From: Micromonospora sp. WMMD1120
Lineage (GTDB): Bacteria; Actinomycetota; Actinomycetes; Mycobacteriales; Micromonosporaceae
DNA length: 64,000 nucleotides
Reading direction: 5' to 3'
Assembly: GCF_029626235.1 (NCBI RefSeq)
Contig: NZ_JARUBO010000005.1
Location: forward strand, 248,001 to 312,000
The translations under genes and the position numbers were made by a program. Of this stretch, positions 8,263 to 16,243 are shown in pieces. Below the pieces are notes generated by a model, which had not been told where the DNA came from, searched no databases, and was given only the letters and a program-made list of their open reading frames with translations. Position 1 is the stretch's first letter. The number at the start of each line of letters is the position of its first letter.

Positions 8263-9072
8263 ATGCAGCGGCCGGACTGGGCACCCGAGACGATCGACAT
8301 CGAGCGCCCGAGCGTCGCGCGGATGTACGACTACTACCTCGGCGGCTCGCACAACTTCGCCGCCGACCGCGCCGCCGCGCAGGCGATGGTCGCGGCGGTG
8401 CCCGAGGCGCCGCTGATGGCCCAGGCCAACCGGGCGTTCCTGCGGCGGGCCGTGCACCACCTCGCCGGGGCCGGCATCCGGCAGTTCCTGGACATCGGCT
8501 CGGGCATCCCGACGGTCGGCAACGTGCACGAGATCGCCCAGCGGCTCGACCCACGGTCGCGAGTGGTCTATGTGGACGTCGACCCGGTCGCGGTGGCCCA
8601 CAGCCGGGAGATCCTGGCCGACAACGAGCAGGCGGTGGTGGTGCAGGAGGACCTGCGCCGGCCGGAGGCGATCCTGGGCCACCCGGACGTGCGCAAGCTG
8701 CTCGACTTCAGCCAACCGATCGCCGTGATGGTCGTGGCCGTGCTGCACTTCGTCTCCGACGACGACCAGCCGGCGCGACTGCTGCGGACGCTGCGCGACG
8801 CCCTGGCCCCCGGCAGCTACCTGGTGCTGTCGCAGGCCAGCGACGACGGGCGCAGCAGGGACGAGCGCGCCGAGGCGGAACGGGTGTACCAACGCACCGA
8901 CAGTCCGCTGTGGATTCGCAGCCGCACAGAGCTGACCGCGCTCTTCGACGGGTTCGAGCTGCTCGAACCGGGCGTGGTCTGGGTGCCCGAGTGGCGACCG
9001 GACACTCCGGAGAGCGCGGAGGACGCCGAGCGCGCGGTCTTCATGGGCGGCGTGGGGCGCCTCGGTGGCTGA
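8263..9072 (+). CDS. SAM-dependent methyltransferase, DUF574/Methyltransf_19 family
   Basis: A 269-residue protein of the actinobacterial S-adenosyl methyltransferase family formerly called DUF574. The family-typical start IERPSVARMYDYYLGGSHNF is present, then the SAM-binding motif I FLDIGSGIPT at residues 75-84 and the acidic motif VVYVDVDPVAV near residue 103. Methyl acceptors of this family are mostly unknown. The ATG at 8263 has AAGGGG about 8 nt upstream. Its TGA lies inside the GTG-initiated GGDEF-EAL gene, with an 8-nt overlap, which implies translational coupling. Tandem terminators separate it from the preceding two-component operon. Confidence 0.88.
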   Translation: MQRPDWAPETIDIERPSVARMYDYYLGGSHNFAADRAAAQAMVAAVPEAPLMAQANRAFLRRAVHHLAGAGIRQFLDIGSGIPTVGNVHEIAQRLDPRSRVVYVDVDPVAVAHSREILADNEQAVVVQEDLRRPEAILGHPDVRKLLDFSQPIAVMVVAVLHFVSDDDQPARLLRTLRDALAPGSYLVLSQASDDGRSRDERAEAERVYQRTDSPLWIRSRTELTALFDGFELLEPGVVWVPEWRPDTPESAEDAERAVFMGGVGRLGG

Positions 9073-10813
9073 GCTGCCCGCGCAGGCGACCCCCTGCCCG
9101 GGTACGTTCGCCCGGGCCTGGGCGAAGGCGGTGTCCGGCACCAGCTACCTACCGATGACCCAGGCCCAGTTGGAAGCCCTGCTGGACCGCCTCACCGGGG
9201 AGTTGGCCGGCGCGCTGCGCACCGAACCGTTCGACCTGCGCGCCGGGCACCGGGTGGGCGCCGAGTTGGTCGCCGCGCACATCGCCTCCGCGGAGGGTCT
9301 GGGTCGTACCGTCGAGGTCATCCAGCTCCGGTTGATCCGCGACCTGGGGTTGGTGGCCGAGGAGGTCGAGGACCGGATGGCCCGGCTGCTGGCGGCGGTG
9401 GCCACCGGCTACGCCCGCGCGCTGCGGGACCGGACGCTCGACGAGCAGGAGTCGATCCGCCGCGCCGCGATGCGGGCCCGCACGCAGGCCGAGCGGGCGT
9501 TGCGGGCCAGCGAGGCCCGGTTTCGTCACCAGGCCACCCATGACCCGCTCACCGGCCTGCCCAACCGGACGCTGTTCACCGAGCGGCTCGCCGCCGCGCT
9601 CAACGAGCCGGGTCGGGGCGCGCAACGCGTCGGCGTGTGCTTCCTGGACCTGGACCGCTTCAAGGTCGTCAACGACACCCTCGGGCACCAGATCGGTGAC
9701 CTGCTGCTGGCGACGGTGGCCGAACGGTTGCGCAAGGCCATGGGCGAGCACCTGGTGGCCCGCCTCGGCGGCGACGAGTTCGTCATCCTGGTGGAGCGCA
9801 CCGGCGGCACCGACGACATGGTCACCGTCGCCGAGACCGCGCTGGCCGCGGTCGGGGCGCCGGCGCTCGTCGACGGGCACGAGCTACAGATCTCGGCGAG
9901 CATCGGGATCGTCGAGCGCCAGGTGGCCGGCGCCAACCCGACCGACCTGATGCGGGCCGCCGACAGCACACTGCACTGGGCGAAGTCCGCCGGTGGGGCG
10001 CGGTGGGCGCTCTACGACGCCGAGCGCAACCAGCGGGAACTGGCCCGCTACGCCCTCTCCGCGGCCATCCCGGCCGCGTTGGACCGGGGCGAGTTCTACC
10101 TCGACTACCAGCCACTGACGTCGCTGCGCGACGGCAGCATCGTCGGCGTGGAGGCGCTGGTCCGTTGGCGTCACCCGGAGCTGGGGGTGCTGCGACCGGA
10201 CAGCTTCATCGGGCTGGCCGAGGAGACCGGCCTGATCGTCCAGTTGGGCGGGTGGGTGCTGGCCGAGGCGTGCCGCGAGGCGGAGGCGTGGTCGACCGGG
10301 GCCGCCGCCGCGCCGTTCGTCAGCGTCAACCTGGCGGTCCGCCAGGTACGCCGGCCCGGACTCGTGCAGGAGGTCCGCGCGCTCCTCCGGCAGACCGGCC
10401 TACCGCCGGAACGACTCCAACTGGAGATCACCGAGAGCACGATGATGAGCACCGCCGAGGAGCCGGTTCGCGCCCTACGGGTGCTGGCCGACCTCGGGGT
10501 ACGCATCGCCATCGACGATTTCGGCACCGGCTACAGCAACCTGGCGTACCTGCGCGACCTGCCCGTGACCGAGCTGAAGGTGGCCGGCGAGTTCGTGGCC
10601 GGCCTGCGCTCACCGTCGGTGGGCCGCACCGACGAACGCATCCTGGCCTCGCTGGTCTCGCTCGCGCACGCGCTGGACCTGACGGTGACCGCCGAGGGGG
10701 TGGAGACCGCCGGGCAGGCCGAGCGGCTCCGCGCGATCGGCTGCGACGCCGCGCAGGGCTGGCACTTCGGCCGGCCGGCCCCGGCCGACCGCATCCTCGC
10801 CCGCATCCGCTGA
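9065..10813 (+). CDS. Tandem GGDEF-EAL protein (c-di-GMP synthase/phosphodiesterase)
   Basis: A 582-residue cytoplasmic protein. An N-terminal helical domain (about 1-155, Arg/Glu-rich, no membrane segment) is followed by a diguanylate cyclase domain with an intact GGDEF at residues 235-239 and a phosphodiesterase domain with EAL at 363-365, EITESTMM and IDDFGTGYSN (about 483). The product-inhibition I-site RxxD expected five residues before GGDEF is replaced by MGEH, so feedback inhibition is probably absent. Both catalytic signatures look intact, so the net activity cannot be predicted. The GTG start overlaps the methyltransferase stop by 8 nt. In filamentous actinobacteria c-di-GMP controls development, but no target is evident here. 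Confidence 0.93.
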   Translation: MAELPAQATPCPGTFARAWAKAVSGTSYLPMTQAQLEALLDRLTGELAGALRTEPFDLRAGHRVGAELVAAHIASAEGLGRTVEVIQLRLIRDLGLVAEEVEDRMARLLAAVATGYARALRDRTLDEQESIRRAAMRARTQAERALRASEARFRHQATHDPLTGLPNRTLFTERLAAALNEPGRGAQRVGVCFLDLDRFKVVNDTLGHQIGDLLLATVAERLRKAMGEHLVARLGGDEFVILVERTGGTDDMVTVAETALAAVGAPALVDGHELQISASIGIVERQVAGANPTDLMRAADSTLHWAKSAGGARWALYDAERNQRELARYALSAAIPAALDRGEFYLDYQPLTSLRDGSIVGVEALVRWRHPELGVLRPDSFIGLAEETGLIVQLGGWVLAEACREAEAWSTGAAAAPFVSVNLAVRQVRRPGLVQEVRALLRQTGLPPERLQLEITESTMMSTAEEPVRALRVLADLGVRIAIDDFGTGYSNLAYLRDLPVTELKVAGEFVAGLRSPSVGRTDERILASLVSLAHALDLTVTAEGVETAGQAERLRAIGCDAAQGWHFGRPAPADRILARIR

Positions 10814-10961
10814 GCCGCGCCGCGCGCGCCTTCCCCCGCGCGCCGCGCGCGCAGGCCCGCAGCCTCATGCCGGGCGCGGGTTCACGGAAACCGGGCCATC
10901 CCGCTCGACGGAAGCCCTAATTCCAGGTAAATCCGCCACCGCCAAACCGCAGCCGGGCCGA

Positions 10962-10999
10962 GTAGACACCGTCTACGCCGGGTGGTAGACAGTGTCTAT
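10962..10999 (+). promoter_or_regulatory. Twin inverted repeats at the tetR start (probable TetR operators)
   Basis: Two 15-bp sites, GTAGACACCGTCTAC (10962-10976) and GTAGACAGTGTCTAT (10985-10999), share the pattern GTAGAC-N3-GTCTAY with centres 23 bp apart. The second overlaps the ATG at 10998. Position, symmetry and repetition fit autorepression by the TetR protein encoded immediately downstream. Confidence 0.75.
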
Positions 11000-11582
11000 G
11001 AGCGCCGAGGAGAGGGGTCTGCGGGCCCGACTGGTGGCCGCCGGAGTGGACCTGGTGCTGCGCGAAGGCCAGTCGGCGGTGTCGCTGCGGGAGATCGCCC
11101 GCCGGGCCGGCGTCTCACACGGCGCGCCACGGCGCTACTTCCCCACCCACGTCGACCTGCTCTCCGCCATCGCCCGGGAGGGCTTCACCGACCTCACCGC
11201 CCGCGTCGAGGCCACCCTGCGCGATGTCGGGCCTGATCCCCGTACCCGACTGACCGCCCTGGCCCGGACGTACCTGGACTTCGCGGCGGCCCACCGCGGC
11301 ATGTTCGAGCTGATGTTCCGACACGACCTGCTGAACAGCGGCCGGTTGCGGCTGCGCGAGACCAGCCTGCCGCTCTTCGCCGTCCTGACCGACCTGGTGG
11401 CGCAGGCGCGCCGGCCGACGGCCGCGCCCGCGCCGGTGGTCGCCGGGGCGCTCTGGGCCAACGTGCACGGCATCGCCCAGCTCTGGGCCTGGGGCAGCCT
11501 GCCGCTGGCGACCGGGGCCACCGACGACGACGCCCTGCTGCGCGCCACGCTCGACGCCCACCTCGGCCCGACACCCGGCTGA
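10998..11582 (+). CDS. TetR-family transcriptional regulator
   Basis: A 194-residue TetR repressor. The N-terminal DNA-binding domain runs from LRARLVAAGVDLVLREG through the helix-turn-helix VSLREIARRAGVSHGAPRRYFP (split here: SLREIARRAGVSHGA then PRRYFP) and is followed by an all-helical ligand-binding domain. The ATG at 10998 is embedded in one of two matching inverted repeats, and no Shine-Dalgarno sequence is present; a GTG two codons upstream is in frame. It is followed by the PlsC gene 22 nt downstream, so the two are likely cotranscribed and self-regulated. The ligand is unknown; the neighbouring acyltransferase suggests a lipid-related signal, which is inference. Confidence 0.9.
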   Translation: MSAEERGLRARLVAAGVDLVLREGQSAVSLREIARRAGVSHGAPRRYFPTHVDLLSAIAREGFTDLTARVEATLRDVGPDPRTRLTALARTYLDFAAAHRGMFELMFRHDLLNSGRLRLRETSLPLFAVLTDLVAQARRPTAAPAPVVAGALWANVHGIAQLWAWGSLPLATGATDDDALLRATLDAHLGPTPG

Positions 11583-11604
11583 GACCCCGAGCCTCGGAGG
11601 ACAC

Positions 11605-12267
11605 GTGCCACTGCTCTACGACCTCACCAAGCTGACCGTCGGCGGCGCGCTGCGGTGGGGCTGGCGGCCCCGCGTGGAGGGCCTGGAACACCTGCCCCGA
11701 CAGGGCGGCGCGATCCTCGCCGGCAACCACCTGTCGGTGGCCGACGAGATGTTCCTCGCCAGCGTGACGCCCCGGCACGTCACCTTCTGGGCGAAGGTCG
11801 AATATTTCACCGGACGTGGTCCGGGCGGCTGGCTCAGCCGGCGGATCGTCGCCGGCATGGGCGCCATCCCGGTCGACCGGGCCGGCGGCCGGGCCGCGGT
11901 GCGTGCTCTCGACGCCGCCATCCCGGTGCTGCGCGCCGGCGGCCTGGTGGCCATCTATCCCGAGGGCACCCGCTCCCCCGACGGGCGGCTCTACCGGGGT
12001 CGGACCGGGATGACCCGGCTGGCCCGCGACGCCGGTGTGCCGATCGTCCCGGTCGGCGTGCTCGGCACCGCCGAGGTGCTGCCGGTCGGCGCGCGGCTGC
12101 CCCGCCGACACCCTGTCACGCTGCGGTTCGGGCCGCCGATCCCGGTCGCCGACCGGATCACCGGGCCCCGGGACATCCGGACGGTCACCGACGAGGTGAT
12201 GGCCGCGATCCAGAAACTCACCGACCAGGAGTACGTGCCGCACCACGCCCCGCCCCGGGGCAGCTGA
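11605..12267 (+). CDS. 1-acyl-sn-glycerol-3-phosphate acyltransferase (PlsC family)
   Basis: A 220-residue acyltransferase of the PlsC family, which transfers an acyl chain from acyl-CoA or acyl-ACP to lysophosphatidate. The catalytic HX4D motif is NHLSVADEMF with H42 and D47, and the substrate-binding motif is YPEGTRSPDGRLYRG near residue 118. The length is typical for actinobacterial members. The GTG at 11605 has CGGAGG 4 nt upstream. It lies behind tetR and converges on pimB, and both phosphatidate supply and PimB mannosylation concern inner-membrane phospholipids. Confidence 0.9.
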   Translation: MPLLYDLTKLTVGGALRWGWRPRVEGLEHLPRQGGAILAGNHLSVADEMFLASVTPRHVTFWAKVEYFTGRGPGGWLSRRIVAGMGAIPVDRAGGRAAVRALDAAIPVLRAGGLVAIYPEGTRSPDGRLYRGRTGMTRLARDAGVPIVPVGVLGTAEVLPVGARLPRRHPVTLRFGPPIPVADRITGPRDIRTVTDEVMAAIQKLTDQEYVPHHAPPRGS

Positions 12268-12280
12268 ACGGGGGCGCGGC

Positions 12281-13405
12281 TCAGCCCGCGAGGAGCCTCG
12301 CCATCCGCTCCGCCTGCGCCTCCCAGCGCCACTCCCGCTCGACCCACGCCCGGCCCGCCGCGCCCAGTTGACGGGCCAGGTCACGGTCGGTGAGCAGCCG
12401 GGCGACCCGGTCGGTCAACTGGGCGATGTCCCGCCCGCGCACGACGTACCCGGTCTCGCCCTCGCGGACCGCGTCCGGCGCGCCCCCGGAGTCACCGGCC
12501 ACCACCGGCAGACCGGCCGCTGACGCCTCCAGATAGACGATGCCCAGCCCTTCGACGTCCAGGCCACGGTTGCGGGTGCGGCACGGCATCGCGTAGACGT
12601 CACCGGCCGCGTAGTGCGCCGGCAACTCGCCCGCCGGCACCGAGCCGGTGAACACCACGTCCCGTTCCACGCCGGACTGTCGGGCCAGCTTCTCCAGGCT
12701 CGCCCGGTACGGCCCGCCGCCGACGATCAGCAACGCCGCGTCGGGCACCCGGCGGCGAATCTCCGGCAGGGCCCGGATCAGCAGGTCCTGACCCTTGCGC
12801 GGCACCAGCCGGGACACACAGACCACCACCGGCCGGTCGGTCAGCCCGAGCCGGGCCCGGACCTGTTCGCCGTCCACGTCCGGGTGGTAGGTGTCCACGT
12901 CGACACCCGGCGCGAGCTGGCGCAACTCGGTCACCCCGTCCAGCACGCGGGCCAGCCGGCTGCGGGTGTACTCGCCGAGGTAGGTGGTGACGTCCACGCC
13001 CCGACCGATGCGCCGCAGCAACGGTCGGGCGGCCGGCACCGCGGCCCACCCGATCTCGTGCCCGTGGGTCTGCGCCACGACACGGCGGATGCCGGCCCGC
13101 CGGCGTAGACCGGCGGCCAGCAGCCCCAGCGGGGCCGCCGCGCCGAACCACACGGTGTCGCAGTCGTACGCCCGCGCCAGGCGGGCCGCCCTGCGGGCGA
13201 TCAGCGGGGTGGGCAACAGCACCCGGGTCCGTTCCCGGACCACCTCGAACGGCTGGTCGGCGTCGAACTTCGCGGCCCCGTGCCAGCTCGACGCGTAGAC
13301 GATCACCGAGCCGGCGGGTTGACGCAGCGCCAGGTTGTGGACGAAGGACTGGATGCCACCCGGACGGGGCGGGAAGTCGTTGGTGATCAGCAGGGTGCGG
13401 GTCAT
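12281..13405 (-). CDS. pimB: PimB-type phosphatidylinositol monomannoside mannosyltransferase (GT4)
   Basis: A 374-residue GT4 glycosyltransferase. The N-terminal TNDFPPRPGGIQSFVHNLA carries the GGxxxxV-like loop, the donor-site region has VSRLVPRKGQDLLI, and the C-terminal EX7E motif is EGLGIVYLEA within RNRGLDVEGLG, the stretch that typifies PimB' enzymes of mycobacteria and corynebacteria. These add the second mannose to phosphatidylinositol monomannoside at the cytoplasmic face of the membrane. The ATG at 13405 overlaps the TGA of the M48 protease gene by 4 nt, so translation is coupled. It converges on plsC with a 13-nt gap and no visible terminator. Confidence 0.9.
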   Translation of the reverse strand: MTRTLLITNDFPPRPGGIQSFVHNLALRQPAGSVIVYASSWHGAAKFDADQPFEVVRERTRVLLPTPLIARRAARLARAYDCDTVWFGAAAPLGLLAAGLRRRAGIRRVVAQTHGHEIGWAAVPAARPLLRRIGRGVDVTTYLGEYTRSRLARVLDGVTELRQLAPGVDVDTYHPDVDGEQVRARLGLTDRPVVVCVSRLVPRKGQDLLIRALPEIRRRVPDAALLIVGGGPYRASLEKLARQSGVERDVVFTGSVPAGELPAHYAAGDVYAMPCRTRNRGLDVEGLGIVYLEASAAGLPVVAGDSGGAPDAVREGETGYVVRGRDIAQLTDRVARLLTDRDLARQLGAAGRAWVEREWRWEAQAERMARLLAG

Positions 13406-14661
13406 CGGCCGGCCTCCCGGGCGTACGCGCGGGCGGCGGCCATCCGCTCCACTGTGGATGGGTGCGTGGCCGAGTAGAGGTATTCCCAGCGGGGCGGGTC
13501 GGGGTCGCCGAGATTGACCGAGCCGAGTCGACGCTGCATCGACTCGAACGACGCGGGGTCGCCGGTGAGCGCGAGCGCGTGCGCGTCGGCCCGCGCCTCC
13601 ACCCGCCGCGACATCAGCGCCTGCACCGGCGTGGCCACCAGGCCGGCCACCGCGACCAGGGCCACCAGCAGCGGGAACGCGCGCGGTTGGGCCACCGAGT
13701 CGACACCCGCCAACCGCAGCAGCGGCCCCCACGAGCCGAGCAGGTAGAGCGCCACCACGGCGGCTGCGGCGCCCAGCGCCCCGGTCAGCGTGCCGACCGC
13801 GACGTCGGAATCCTTCGCGTGCCCCAACTCGTGCGCCACCACGGCGGTCACCTCGGCGGGTGTCGCCTCCCGCAGCAGCGTGTCGTAGACCACCACCCGC
13901 CGCGTCGGCCCGAGCCCGGAGACGTACGCGTTGACCGCCCTGGTGCGCCGCGACGCGTCGGCGACCAGCACGTCGCGCACCGGCACACCGTCACGGGCGG
14001 CCATGCTCATCAGCTCGGTGCGCAGCGGACCCTGCTCCATCGGGGTGAACCTGTTGAACACCGGCTCCACCAGCACCGGCAGGACGAACGACAGCAGCAC
14101 CACCAGCAGCGCGGCGCCGGCCGCACCCAACGCCCACCACCAGCGCGGCGCGAGCCGGATGACCGCGTAGAAGCCGAGCAGCGCCACCGCGCCGATCACC
14201 GCGCTGACCGCGTACGACTTGAGCAGGTCGACCGCCCAACCGCTCCAGCCGTTCGTGCTCAGCCCGTAGCGGGTGAGCACGCTCTGCCGCCAGGCGGCGA
14301 ACGGAAGCGTCACCAGGTCGGCGACGAGCACCACGGCCAGCCCGCCGAGCACCGCCTGCGCGGCCCAGTGCCCGCCGAAGGGCCGGCCCACCAGCTCGAC
14401 CAGGCGACCGCCCAGCGGGGTCAGCCCGAGCGCCAGGGCGATCAGCAGCCCGACGGCGAGCGCGGCGTAGCCGCCGGGACGCAGCGCGGCGCGGAACTCC
14501 CGGCCCCTGGCCACCTGCTCGGCCGGCAGGTCACGCAGCGCGGCGAGCTGGTCGGCCCGCGGCGCCGGCGGTCGGTGCCACGGGATGAGCAGCACGGCCA
14601 CCAGGACCAGCGCGACGGTCAGCCCGGCCAGAGCCACCAGCGCCCAGCCGCGCGGAGTCAC
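13402..14661 (-). CDS. M48-family membrane zinc metalloprotease (Ste24-like)
   Basis: A 419-residue integral membrane peptidase. Hydrophobic segments occur at about 6-25, 60-85, 95-125 and 140-180. The zinc motif is VVAHELGHAKDSD with H277ELGH281, followed by another hydrophobic stretch and the region RVEARADAHALALTGDP, which supplies the third ligand Glu. This is the CAAX-protease 1/Ste24 architecture. Function in actinobacteria is not established; membrane protein quality control is a fair guess. The GTG at 14661 places translation just before the first membrane segment; an upstream ATG at 14745 would add an Arg-rich 28-residue extension, so the start is uncertain. It overlaps pimB by 4 nt. 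Confidence 0.87.
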   Translation of the reverse strand: MTPRGWALVALAGLTVALVLVAVLLIPWHRPPAPRADQLAALRDLPAEQVARGREFRAALRPGGYAALAVGLLIALALGLTPLGGRLVELVGRPFGGHWAAQAVLGGLAVVLVADLVTLPFAAWRQSVLTRYGLSTNGWSGWAVDLLKSYAVSAVIGAVALLGFYAVIRLAPRWWWALGAAGAALLVVLLSFVLPVLVEPVFNRFTPMEQGPLRTELMSMAARDGVPVRDVLVADASRRTRAVNAYVSGLGPTRRVVVYDTLLREATPAEVTAVVAHELGHAKDSDVAVGTLTGALGAAAAVVALYLLGSWGPLLRLAGVDSVAQPRAFPLLVALVAVAGLVATPVQALMSRRVEARADAHALALTGDPASFESMQRRLGSVNLGDPDPPRWEYLYSATHPSTVERMAAARAYAREAGR

Positions 14662-14820
14662 CGCGTCACCAGCCGGCCGGCCGGCTCGCCGCCACCGAAC
14701 CCAGCGCCACCGGCGAGCCCGCCGCCATCCCGCCGCACCTCGCACATCGCGCCGCTCCTCCCGCCGTGACCGCTCATCCTATGGCCCGCGAGGAGCCCGC
14801 TTCCGGGCGCGGTGTGACGC

Positions 14821-15039
14821 TCAGGCGACCCGGCGGGTGGAACGGCGGCGGGCGACCTCCGGGCGTGCGGGCGCGGCCAGCACCTCCACGTCGAAGCCGG
14901 CCCGCGCGAACACCTCGATGGCCTCGACCTCGGCGGCGACCAGCCCGGCCGCCGGGGACGTCTCGTCGAACAGGGCGGTCAGCGGGCATCCGGAACAGCC
15001 GTCGGCCCGTTTCGCGCACCCGTCGCAGTCGATGAGCAT
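14821..15039 (-). CDS. Small Cys-rich protein, 72 aa
   Basis: A 72-residue protein beginning MLIDCDGCAKRADGCSGC, with cysteines at 5, 8, 15 and 18 in a CxxC-x6-CxxC arrangement that could bind zinc or an iron-sulfur cluster, followed by an alpha/beta tail. An AGGAGG Shine-Dalgarno sequence lies about 5 nt before the ATG at 15039, which is the strongest evidence that it is a gene. I recall similar short proteins in actinobacteria but no known function. A promoter-bearing repeat shared with the DinB gene lies 75-180 bp upstream. Confidence 0.75.
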   Translation of the reverse strand: MLIDCDGCAKRADGCSGCPLTALFDETSPAAGLVAAEVEAIEVFARAGFDVEVLAAPARPEVARRRSTRRVA

Positions 15040-15112
15040 CACGCCTCCTGATCGGCTCGCGGCGCTCGGCCGATGCCCGGTCGTCGCCGACCGAGCACCG
15101 TCGGTCACATCG

Positions 15113-15216
15113 ACGCTAACCACCGGGTACGACAGAAACCCGTCCGACCGGGCGTTCGAGGGCTAGATCCACTCCGATTCCATGAAATCGGGCCAACCCG
15201 TCCGACCGGACACCCC
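15113..15216. repeat. Diverged direct repeat copy A (upstream of the 72-aa gene)
   Basis: This stretch aligns with 16053-16151, sharing ACGCTA, TACGACAGA, CGACCG, AGATC.ACTCCG.TTC.ATGAA, CGGGCCA and CCGGACACCCC with one indel of about 5 nt. Both copies lie upstream of a leftward gene. On the leftward strand each ends in a TAGCG or TTAGCGT sequence that could serve as a -10 element. Confidence 0.65.
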
Positions 15217-15302
15217 GCCTCCAAGAAACCCGTGAGGATCTCGCCGACCGCCGGCCGCGCGCACCCCGGACGCCGGGCACCCGGCATCCCGGACGCGGGC
15301 GG

Positions 15303-16022
15303 TCAGGTCTGCGCGTCCAGGTCACGCAGTGCGAAGCGGAGGTGCTGCCACTCCTCGCCCAGGATCACCTGGAGGCAGTGCAGGACGGTCACCTCGTGGT
15401 CGGGCCACCAGGCGCTCGGCCGACGCTCGGCCAGCAGGTCCGGCGTGACGGTCGCGAGGAAGTCGCGCACCATGGCCTGCCGCTCGGCGCGAGCCTGGAG
15501 GACCTCCTCGAAGGTTGGCTGCTCCGTGGTGAAGACCGACATATCGAAGCCGTCGGTCTCGTACTCGACGTGCGACTGACCGAGCCTGTGGAACGGCTGC
15601 GGCAGGCGCAAGATCGCCTTGCCCAACCAGACGTCGGCCGCGAACACGAGGTGACGCACAGTCTGCGCGAACGACCACTCACCGTCGACCGACACGTCGA
15701 CAGCGCCCTCGGGCATGGTTAGCACCCGGTCGACCGCCCCCGCCCAGGCCCGCTCGGCCGCCGCCCACGCCGCCCGGAGATCGTCGGGTTCGCTGGCGTG
15801 CCGGAGGGCCCGGCCGGGGAACCTCCGGTCGAGCTCGGCCTCGACAAGTGGCACCACGTCGACGCCGTTGACCAGGAACGTGCCCTCTGCCAGCCACGGC
15901 GCGTCGATGTCCAGAGCATCCACATCGACGCCGCGCATCACCGCACCGGCAAGCGTCGACCTGTTGAACCGGGCACCCCGCAGATCCCGATCGACGAAGT
16001 CCTTGACGTCGTCCTGTGCCAT
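15303..16022 (-). CDS. DinB-family protein with N-terminal pentapeptide-like segment
   Basis: A 239-residue protein. Residues 1-55 (DLRGARFNRSTLAGAVMRGV) have the five-residue periodicity of pentapeptide repeats; residues about 85-239 form a DinB four-helix bundle with candidate metal-binding histidines in TVRHLVFAADVWL and EEWQHLRFALRDL. DinB-like proteins include metal-dependent thiol transferases and hydrolases, but this member's reaction is unknown. The ATG at 16022 has GGGAGGGGG just upstream. It stands alone between two copies of a diverged direct repeat, which suggests that the gene with its promoter region could have been duplicated or moved as a unit. Confidence 0.82.
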   Translation of the reverse strand: MAQDDVKDFVDRDLRGARFNRSTLAGAVMRGVDVDALDIDAPWLAEGTFLVNGVDVVPLVEAELDRRFPGRALRHASEPDDLRAAWAAAERAWAGAVDRVLTMPEGAVDVSVDGEWSFAQTVRHLVFAADVWLGKAILRLPQPFHRLGQSHVEYETDGFDMSVFTTEQPTFEEVLQARAERQAMVRDFLATVTPDLLAERRPSAWWPDHEVTVLHCLQVILGEEWQHLRFALRDLDAQT

Positions 16023-16052
16023 GGCGACCCCCTCCCGTCGGCGACAGCGGCA

Positions 16053-16151
16053 ACGCTAGACCTCGCATACGACAGAGGTGCCGACCGACCGCTTGAGCGA
16101 GATCGACTCCGGTTCAATGAAGACGGGCCATCCCAAGCGGCCGGACACCCC
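16053..16151. repeat. Diverged direct repeat copy B (upstream of the DinB gene)
   Basis: Partner of 15113-15216, offset by 940 bp. The region just before the DinB start on the leftward strand reads TCTGTCGTATGCGAGG then TCTAGCGTTG, a possible -35/-10 pair that is also recognisable, though altered, in copy A. Confidence 0.65.
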
Positions 16152-16243
16152 AACTTCACGGAACTCGTGTCGATCACGGCGCTGGCGGCGGGCCGAAGCT
16201 GCCCACCGAGGTGCGGATGGGGAACCAGCGTGTCGTGTAGACG

